Origin: Massilia varians
GTDB lineage: Bacteria > Pseudomonadota > Gammaproteobacteria > Burkholderiales > Burkholderiaceae_D
Assembly (NCBI RefSeq): GCF_027923905.1
Contig: NZ_AP026966.1
Location: 124,001-188,000 of the forward strand
Direction of reading: 5' to 3'
DNA length: 64,000 nt
This document shows, piece after piece, positions 58,287 through 64,000 of this stretch (its first letter is position 1; each line of letters begins with the position of its first letter). Made by a program: the position numbers and the translations under genes. The notes under the pieces were generated by a model. It was not told the origin of the DNA and searched no databases. It saw only the letters and a program-made list of their open reading frames with translations.

Positions 58287-59219
58287 TCAAAGACCCTGCT
58301 GCGCCAGGGCCTCGATCTCGAAGTCGCCGTCGTCCATCAGGCGCAATCCCAGTTCCACCGGCGTCAGTCCCAGGCTGCGTCCCATGGCCAGCAACAGGCT
58401 GCCGCCGGAGCGTTCCGGCATGAAGCGGTAGACGGGATCGGCATAGGCCTGGGCCGGCGTGGTGATGGTCCAGCCCATGTCCTTGAACTGGCGGATCACG
58501 TCGTCCAGCCACATCGCATTGATCAGGTTATGGTGCAGCAGCAGGACCTGCGGGATGTCACGGCCCTGCAGGCGCTGCGCCAGCTCGCGGTAGGCCAGCG
58601 CGCGCTGGCGGATGTGAGCGAGGTAGGCCAGCCGGATCGGCTCGACGTTTGCCCGCGGGTTCTTCGCCAGCACCTCGGCCAGCTTGTCGTTCAGCCGCCA
58701 GTCGCTGGTATCGAGCGTGACGTAGCCGTTACGGTAGCCCTGCTGGCGCAGGAACTTGCGCATGCCGTCGCGCTTGTCCTTGGTGTTTCCCTCGCGCAGG
58801 TAGGTGAAGCGGTACCACTTCTGGTAGCCCGGCAGCGCGGCGATGACGCGGTCGCAGTCGAGCACTTCCTGCTGGTACTGGGCCAGGCCGACCTTGTCGC
58901 TGTCCAGGTCCGGGTGGGTCATCGTGTGGTTGGCCAGTGCGTGGCCGGCCTGGCCCCAGGCACGCGCCAGCGCCAGGCCCTCCGGGCGGTCGGCGCCGTG
59001 CCCGACAGTGACGAACAGCGCGGCCTTGACCTGGTGCCGCTCCAGCGCCGCCAACATCGCCATGTTACGGGCCTGCGGTCCTAGGTGTGGGGTAGGGGCC
59101 AGGATCGGGCCGTCGTCGAAGGTAAAGGCGACCGACTGGGCCTGCAGTTGCGGAGCCAGGAGGATGCAAGCTGCGGCAATCGCACCGCGCAGCCAGCGTG
59201 AGGGACGAAAGCCGCGCAT
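58287..59219 (-). CDS. Polysaccharide deacetylase family protein (NodB-type), copy 2
   Basis: 310 aa from ATG 59219. Signal peptide 1-28 (AIAAACILLAPQLQA). TFDDGP and HTMTHPD motifs are kept, but the third motif reads RFTYLREG instead of RFPYLREG. A C-terminal extension of ~35 residues (LLLAMGRSLGLTPVELGLRL) is absent from copy 1. Clearly a tandem duplicate (VGLAQYQQEVLDCDRVIAAL in both with minor changes). The start is two bases downstream of the dipeptidase stop, so it belongs to the same operon. Confidence 0.9.
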   Translation of the reverse strand: MRGFRPSRWLRGAIAAACILLAPQLQAQSVAFTFDDGPILAPTPHLGPQARNMAMLAALERHQVKAALFVTVGHGADRPEGLALARAWGQAGHALANHTMTHPDLDSDKVGLAQYQQEVLDCDRVIAALPGYQKWYRFTYLREGNTKDKRDGMRKFLRQQGYRNGYVTLDTSDWRLNDKLAEVLAKNPRANVEPIRLAYLAHIRQRALAYRELAQRLQGRDIPQVLLLHHNLINAMWLDDVIRQFKDMGWTITTPAQAYADPVYRFMPERSGGSLLLAMGRSLGLTPVELGLRLMDDGDFEIEALAQQGL

Positions 59220-59220
59220 A

Positions 59221-59832
59221 TCAGAGCACGCGGCGGTAGGTGGCGCGCACCAGTTCGCGGTCGCCGCAGTCGAAATGCCACCATTCGGTATTGATGCCGA
59301 AGAAGCCCGCCGCCAGCATGCCCTCGCGCAGCAGGCGGCGGTTGGCCACCTGCTCGTCGCTGAGCTCACCGGTGATGAGGAAACCTTCTTCCAGCGCCGG
59401 GTGCGACAGGTTGGTCATGTCGTCGAAGCCGGTGCCCATGTCGAGCTCGCGCCCCTGCTCGTCGAGCAGGGTGATGTCGAGCGCCATGCCATACGAGTGG
59501 ATCGAGCCGCGCGCCGGGTTGGCCAGGTACATCTGCAGGCCGGTGCCTTCCAGCGCGTCCCACAGCTGCTGCTGCACGCGCTGCGGGCGCAGGGCGTCGA
59601 GCACGAGGGCGGTGTACCCGGGACGGCGCTGCTTCAGCCAGGCCACGACCTTCTCCAGCGCCTCAGCGGCGTCGCGGTGCAGCCAGGCGCAATCGAAGGG
59701 CGAATACAGGTCGCGTCCGACGAAGTTGTTGGGCGTGGCGTAGCGCAGGTCGATCGCGATCCCCGCGATGCTGGTGAGATGGCGGAATTCAGGGCTGCCG
59801 GCGATATCCTCGCTGGCGACTAGCAGGGTCAT
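59221..59832 (-). CDS. D-alanyl-D-alanine dipeptidase (VanX/DdpX type)
   Basis: 203 aa from ATG 59832, cytoplasmic (no signal peptide). Peptidase M15D motifs: SIHSYGMALD (SxHxxGxAxD, zinc His112 and Asp119) and EWWHF near 184. Hydrolyses free D-Ala-D-Ala; chromosomal homologs outside resistance clusters let the cell use murein-derived D-Ala. The start codon overlaps the stop of the LysR gene (ATGA), so the two are translationally coupled. No vanHA genes are present, so a role in glycopeptide resistance is not suggested. Confidence 0.92.
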   Translation of the reverse strand: MTLLVASEDIAGSPEFRHLTSIAGIAIDLRYATPNNFVGRDLYSPFDCAWLHRDAAEALEKVVAWLKQRRPGYTALVLDALRPQRVQQQLWDALEGTGLQMYLANPARGSIHSYGMALDITLLDEQGRELDMGTGFDDMTNLSHPALEEGFLITGELSDEQVANRRLLREGMLAAGFFGINTEWWHFDCGDRELVRATYRRVL

Positions 59833-60734
59833 GCACAACCTTTTTCGAGACAGGCGCGCGCGGTCGCGCCGATACAGTTGGCCAGCTCCCGCGCCCCGTG
59901 CGACAAGGGGGAATGGCTGGCGCTCAGGAGATACAGGTGCACCGGCATCGCCGGCGCCCATTGGCGGCACTGCACCCTGGCCGGGTCGGCCGAAGCGGCG
60001 GTGAAGGGGTCGAGCACGGCCAGGCCGGCCCCGGCTTCCACCAGCGAGCGGGCGATCTGGTAGGTCTGCACCACGGTGTGGTAGACCGGCTGCACGCCTT
60101 GGGCCTCGCAGGCCGCGACCACGATCTCGCCCAGCGGGTCGCCGTCGTTCAGGCCGATCAATTCACCGCTCAGTCCTTCGACACCGAAAGGCCTGGACAG
60201 TTCTTCTTCGCTCCAGGTGCCGCGCGGCGCCATCACGGTCAGATAGCCGTGGGCGATCGGCTCGGCCACGATGCCCGGGTGGCGCGGGTCCTGCAGCGAC
60301 AGGGCCAGGTCGGCTTCGCCCAGGCGCAGCGCGTTCACGATCTCGCTGGTGTGGTGGGTGGACAGTTCGCAGCGCGCCTGCGGGAAGTCGCGGCGCCACA
60401 CCGTCATTGCCTGCGGCAGCACGCCGATCGCGATGGTCGGCGTCGAGACCAGGCGCACGGTCTCCACCGCACGGCTCTTCAGGCTGGCGGCCAGGCGGCG
60501 GATGCCCTGCAGGTCGCGGTTCAGCTTCTCGGTTTCGGCGAACAGGCGGTGCGCTTCGGGCTTCGGATACAGCTTGCCGCGCACCCGCTCGAACAGCGGC
60601 ATGCCCAGCTGCAGCTCCGCATGCTGCAGGACTTTCGTCACCGCCGGCTGCGAGATGTGGAGAACCTGGGCGGCACCGCTGATGGTGCCGACCTGCATGA
60701 TGGCGTGGAAAACTTCGATATGGCGCAGGCGCAT
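59829..60734 (-). CDS. LysR-family transcriptional regulator
   Basis: 301 aa from ATG 60734 (MRLRHIEVFHAIMQVGTISG), preceded by AGAAGG; an in-frame ATG 33 bases upstream is possible. N-terminal winged helix (AAQVLHISQPAVTKVLQHAE) and a type 2 periplasmic-binding-like effector domain. Coupled to the D-Ala-D-Ala dipeptidase and deacetylases, so it may control this cell-wall operon and sense a muropeptide or D-amino acid. It is unusual in that it is co-directional with its putative target rather than divergent. Confidence 0.92.
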   Translation of the reverse strand: MRLRHIEVFHAIMQVGTISGAAQVLHISQPAVTKVLQHAELQLGMPLFERVRGKLYPKPEAHRLFAETEKLNRDLQGIRRLAASLKSRAVETVRLVSTPTIAIGVLPQAMTVWRRDFPQARCELSTHHTSEIVNALRLGEADLALSLQDPRHPGIVAEPIAHGYLTVMAPRGTWSEEELSRPFGVEGLSGELIGLNDGDPLGEIVVAACEAQGVQPVYHTVVQTYQIARSLVEAGAGLAVLDPFTAASADPARVQCRQWAPAMPVHLYLLSASHSPLSHGARELANCIGATARACLEKGCA

Positions 60735-60815
60735 CGCTTCATCCTTCTGTAGAGAGTCCGCGCACATGACGCGGATTTTGCGAAGGATACAGGGAAAACC
60801 CGGCTGCGGCGACCG

Positions 60816-61874
60816 TCACGGCGTGTTCACCACAGCCGGGTTGACCGGTGCGGCCGGAGCAGCCGGTGCCGGTGCCGGCACTGGCGTGGGCGCTGGCATT
60901 GGTGCTGGCGCCGGGACCGGCGGAGTGGCCGACACCGGCACCGGCACTGGCGCGGCCGGGGCGGGCGCGGTTTCAGGCACCACCGGGGCCGGCGGCGCGG
61001 CCGGCGGCAGCATCGGCACCGGCGAGGTGGTCACCGGCGGCGGCAGGATCACCGGCAGCGGCGCATTGGCTGGCGTGGTCAGCACCTCGAGCAGGGCCGC
61101 GGTCTCCGCGTCCGGGTTGCCGGCGAAGTCCGCCGGGCGGTATTTCATCTGGAACGCCTGCAGCACGGTGCGGGTCTGCTGGTCGAGCATCCCGGTCTGC
61201 TGGATCGCGAAGCCGTGGGTAGCCAGCTTGCGCTGGAACCAGAACACGTCCGGCAGGGTCGCCTCGAAGATCGGGCGCACCAGGGCGACGCGGTTCGCGT
61301 CCGGCCACAGCACCAGGCCCTCCCGGGCCAGGCGCGCCCACGGGAACAGCGGACCCGGGTCCTGCTTGCGCTGCGGCGCGATGTCGCTGTGGCCCAGCAC
61401 GTTCTCGGGCGCGATGCCGTGGCGCTGGACGATGTCCTTCAGCAGCGGAATCAGCGCATCCATCTGCGACTGCGGGAAGGGATAGAACTGGCGGCCGCCG
61501 TCGGGCGTGGCGGTCCAGCCGGGATTGACGATCTCGATGCCGATCGAGCTGTTGTTCAGCTGCGTGTAGTTCTTCCAGCTCGAGTTGCCGGCATGGTAGG
61601 CGGCGCGGTTCTCGTCGACCAGGCGGTAGATGATCGGCTGGGCATGGTTCGTGACCAGGTAGTGGGAGCTCACCTGCTGCTCGGTCAGGATCTTGATCGA
61701 GGTCGGGTTGTCGGACACCGTATAGTGCAGCACCAGGAAGCGCGCGCGGCTCGACTGTCCCTTGGCCGTGTAGGTCGTGTCGATCTTCGGGCCGATCGGC
61801 TCGAGCGGGGTGGTGGTGCAGCCTGCCAGCACGGAAAGAATGATCGGGATGGCAAGAAGGTTCAGGTGTTTCAT
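60816..61874 (-). CDS. N-acetylmuramoyl-L-alanine amidase, AmiD-like lipoprotein
   Basis: 352 aa. Lipoprotein signal with lipobox LSVLAGC (Cys19). Amidase_2/PGRP domain (about 45-190) with zinc ligands in FLVLHYTVSD, ENVLGHSD and the nearby PGPLFPW. A peptidoglycan-binding-1 domain follows (FWFQRKLATHGFAIQQTG), then a Pro/Ala/Val-rich tail of about 85 residues, unusual for AmiD. Cuts the MurNAc-L-Ala bond, releasing stem peptides; the lipid anchor places it at the inner face of the outer membrane. Confidence 0.92.
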   Translation of the reverse strand: MKHLNLLAIPIILSVLAGCTTTPLEPIGPKIDTTYTAKGQSSRARFLVLHYTVSDNPTSIKILTEQQVSSHYLVTNHAQPIIYRLVDENRAAYHAGNSSWKNYTQLNNSSIGIEIVNPGWTATPDGGRQFYPFPQSQMDALIPLLKDIVQRHGIAPENVLGHSDIAPQRKQDPGPLFPWARLAREGLVLWPDANRVALVRPIFEATLPDVFWFQRKLATHGFAIQQTGMLDQQTRTVLQAFQMKYRPADFAGNPDAETAALLEVLTTPANAPLPVILPPPVTTSPVPMLPPAAPPAPVVPETAPAPAAPVPVPVSATPPVPAPAPMPAPTPVPAPAPAAPAAPVNPAVVNTP

Positions 61875-61900
61875 CGGGCTGGGATCCTGTGTGCTGGGTT

Positions 61901-62845
61901 TCAAGTGGCGCGCTGCGCCGGGCCTGCCGCCAGCCGCGCGGCCGCATAGTGGGCGCGCATGCCGGTCTGGCTCAGAATGGTATCGGGCGGCAGGGCCGCA
62001 CGCATGGTTTCGACGATCGCCGGATGCAGCTCGGCGGCGCGGCCGGCCAGCGCCACCGGGCGCGGGCCGAAACGGTTCACCAGCGCCTGCGCCAGCCGGG
62101 CCAGTTCGCGGCCCGCTTCGCGCAGGATGGCGGCGGCGGCCGGGTCGCGCTCGGCGGTGGCGGCCACCGCGATCGCCAGCTTGCCGACTTCGCCGCGCTC
62201 GCGGCCATAGATGAACTGGCGCGAGAACGACCAGTCCGAACCGCCCACGTGCTGGAACACGGCGTGCGCCATCGGCGAGGATTCCCAGGCGCCGGGACGC
62301 TCGTCCTCGAGGCGCCAGATGTGGCGCAGCGCCTCGCGGGCGATCCAGAAGCCGCCGCCGCCGTCGTCCAGCACCACCCCGCGTCCGCCGGCGCGGTGGA
62401 AGCCCCCGCCCGCATCGATGAAGGCGCCGATCGAGCCGGTGCCCGAATACACGAGGTAGCCCTCGCCCGGCGTGAAGCTGGCGAGGTAGGCGATTTCGAT
62501 GTCGTTGCTCAGCACGACAGCCTTCGGGTCGAGGCCGAGCAGTTCGCCCAGGCATTGCTGCAGGGGGCCGCCGTCGCCGCCGAAACCGGTCACGCCGGCG
62601 CGCACCGCCACCGGGCGGCCATGCGACAGCACCGCCTGGGCGATGGCGCCGAAGGTCGCCTGCACGGTCTCGCGCCCTTCGAGGCTGCCCATCTGCAGGG
62701 CCGACAGGCCCCCGGCCGTGCCTTCGGCGACGATGCGCCCGCCCGGCGCCGCGAGGGCCCAGCGGGTCTGGGTGCCGCCGGCGTCGATGCCGAGGCCCAG
62801 CTTGTCTTGCAGTTCGTGAGGGAGCATGGGCTGCGAGTGTTCCAT
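61901..62845 (-). CDS. BadF/BadG-type ATPase, N-acetylglucosamine/muramate kinase-like
   Basis: 314 aa, cytoplasmic. ASKHA phosphate-1 motif LGIDAGGTQTRWAL and phosphate-2 GYLVYSGTGSIGAFID, then VLDDGGGGFWIAREAL. Family members phosphorylate GlcNAc or, as in MurK, MurNAc and GlcNAc. Between the AmiD-like amidase and the GHL10 glycosidase, a sugar kinase in peptidoglycan recycling is the best reading; it overlaps neither neighbour and lies one base after the GHL10 stop. Confidence 0.88.
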   Translation of the reverse strand: MEHSQPMLPHELQDKLGLGIDAGGTQTRWALAAPGGRIVAEGTAGGLSALQMGSLEGRETVQATFGAIAQAVLSHGRPVAVRAGVTGFGGDGGPLQQCLGELLGLDPKAVVLSNDIEIAYLASFTPGEGYLVYSGTGSIGAFIDAGGGFHRAGGRGVVLDDGGGGFWIAREALRHIWRLEDERPGAWESSPMAHAVFQHVGGSDWSFSRQFIYGRERGEVGKLAIAVAATAERDPAAAAILREAGRELARLAQALVNRFGPRPVALAGRAAELHPAIVETMRAALPPDTILSQTGMRAHYAAARLAAGPAQRAT

Positions 62846-62846
62846 A

Positions 62847-64000
62847 TTACGCGGGCTTGCGCCAGGCCTGCACGCGCGCGCCTTCGCTGCCGAGGCGGTT
62901 CACCGCGCTCACGAACACCAGGTCGGCGCCGCCCAGTTTGGCGTCGTCCGGCACGGTCCAGTCGACGCGCGCGGCCGGCGCCACCGAGAAGCGCCACTCG
63001 CCGCCATGGCGCGCCCAGATCGCGTACAGCATGTTGGCCCTGCCGGCCTTGAGCCGCAGTTGCACGCCATCCTTGCCGCGCTTGGCGGACACCTGGGGCG
63101 TGCCGGGAGCTTCGCTGGCCAGCCAGGGCGTGGCCGGGACCAGCGCCTGGCCCTGGTAGGCGCTGGCGCGCAGCTGGTCGCTGATGCCCTTGCGGTTCTG
63201 GGTCAGGGCCGCCATGCTGAAGTGGACGTGGCCGGTCGCCAGCGGACGCTGGCGGGTCAGCGCGATCTGGTCCAGCACTTCTTTCGGCTCGTAGGCCAGG
63301 GTCGGCGCCGCCGCGCCGATGCGGCTGGTGAACAGGCCCGGCCACATGTGGCGGTTCTGCGGGTTCTGCGAGATCCAGTAGTCGAGCAGCACCGGGTAGG
63401 ACTGGGCGGTCTGGGCGATCGGCCAGTACAGCTGGGGCACGAAATAATCGAGCCAGCCCTTCTCCAGCCACAGCTCGGCGTCCGCGTACAGCTTGTCGTA
63501 CTGCGAGAAGCCGGAAATGCCCGGCGGGCGGCGGTCCGGGCGGCCCATGCCGAAGGGGCTGATGCCGAAGCGCACCCAGCTCTTTTCCTTGTGGATGCCC
63601 TTGTACATGCCCTCGATCAGGCGGTTGACGTTGTCGCGCCGCCACGACGGGCGATCCAGCTTGCCGCCGCCCGCAAGGTAGCGTTCCCAGGCCGGGCCGT
63701 CGGGGAAGTCGAGTTCCTTCGTTGCCGGCTTGCCATTGCCGTCCAGTGCCTGGGCGTTGCCCGCCACTTCCGGTGCCGCGATCGGGTAGGGGTAGAAATA
63801 GTCGTCGATGTGCACGCCGTCGATGTCGTAGCGGCGCACCACGTCGAGGATCACGTCCATGGTCTGCTTCGATGCCGCTTCCTCGGCCGGGTCCATCCAC
63901 ATGAACTTCCCGTAGCGCTTGACCACGGAGGGGATCGTATTGGTGATGTGGTTCGGCGCCGCCGGCGAGCGCGCGTTGTCGTGGCGCGCGCGGTAGGGGT
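62847..64000 (-). CDS. GHL10-family glycosidase (DigH-like), 5' end beyond the window
   Basis: At least 384 residues visible; the frame runs past the right edge. The TIM-barrel part contains GVHIDDYFYPYP (catalytic-type Asp pair), VRFGISPFGMGRPD and YFVPQLYWPI, typical of the glycosyl-hydrolase-like 10 family (DUF187). E. coli DigH (YddW) of this family cuts glycan strands stripped of peptides. That fits the amidase and sugar kinase directly downstream. A fibronectin-type C-terminal domain (GTPQVSAKRGKDGVQLRLKA) follows the barrel. Confidence 0.9.
   Translation of the reverse strand, partial: PYRARHDNARSPAAPNHITNTIPSVVKRYGKFMWMDPAEEAASKQTMDVILDVVRRYDIDGVHIDDYFYPYPIAAPEVAGNAQALDGNGKPATKELDFPDGPAWERYLAGGGKLDRPSWRRDNVNRLIEGMYKGIHKEKSWVRFGISPFGMGRPDRRPPGISGFSQYDKLYADAELWLEKGWLDYFVPQLYWPIAQTAQSYPVLLDYWISQNPQNRHMWPGLFTSRIGAAAPTLAYEPKEVLDQIALTRQRPLATGHVHFSMAALTQNRKGISDQLRASAYQGQALVPATPWLASEAPGTPQVSAKRGKDGVQLRLKAGRANMLYAIWARHGGEWRFSVAPAARVDWTVPDDAKLGGADLVFVSAVNRLGSEGARVQAWRKPA

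Noticed and set aside
59221-59832. Vancomycin resistance determinant
   Set aside because: The VanX-type enzyme lacks vanH/vanA partners and sits with a LysR gene and cell-wall enzymes. A recycling dipeptidase fits better in a Gram-negative.

Overview
The window looks like chromosome from a GC-rich betaproteobacterium of the order Burkholderiales, most likely an Oxalobacteraceae member close to Massilia. This is an inference from gene content and codon use (gltBD, mlaF, tex, grxD-ubiX, aceK, a LiuR-type regulator with ivd, an SpmA/SpmB fusion, DUF3297), not from a database match. Housekeeping parts are strongly GC-biased, so long open frames on the opposite strand are plentiful and were treated as shadows.

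Region 1 (1-14.8 kb) is core: the 5' part of mlaF, the gltBD operon, a REP-associated tyrosine transposase (RAYT) between REP-like motifs, a secreted DUF5694-type protein, a PAS histidine kinase/response regulator pair, DUF3297 and a large SNF2-type helicase.

Region 2 (14.9-33.5 kb) is a plastic accessory island. It opens with a heavily decayed second copy of the 5' half of tex. It then holds an IS3-family element into which an ISL3-family element has jumped, a Rhs polymorphic-toxin locus (one 1752-aa Rhs protein with a DUF2235/Tle1-like lipase tip, one broken orphan tip, a third tip remnant, and two paralogous membrane-anchored candidate immunity genes), and an IS256-family insertion in the last codons of the main toxin. 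It ends in a wrecked Tad/Flp pilus locus whose motor and secretin genes are missing, with a second IS3 copy at the deletion point. The intact tex gene lies just beyond.

Region 3 (33.7-48.5 kb) is core metabolism: tex, two small membrane proteins, grxD, ubiX, small regulators, then an acyl-CoA block (LiuR-type regulator with two matching palindromic sites, ivd, aceK, thiolase, SDR, acyl-CoA dehydrogenase, GNAT). Two ~100-bp inverted-repeat elements bracket aceK and the thiolase gene. A MORN-repeat/TonB-C-like protein is split by a C7 homopolymer frameshift.

Region 4 (48.5-64 kb) is rich in cell-wall and peptide functions: S66 LD-carboxypeptidase, TonB-dependent receptor, oligopeptide-binding protein, SpmA/B fusion, DacB, two tandem polysaccharide deacetylases, a LysR regulator coupled to a VanX-type D,D-dipeptidase, an AmiD-like amidase lipoprotein, a BadF/GlcNAc-kinase-like protein and a GHL10 glycosidase cut by the window edge. 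Read together these could take apart and recycle peptidoglycan fragments.
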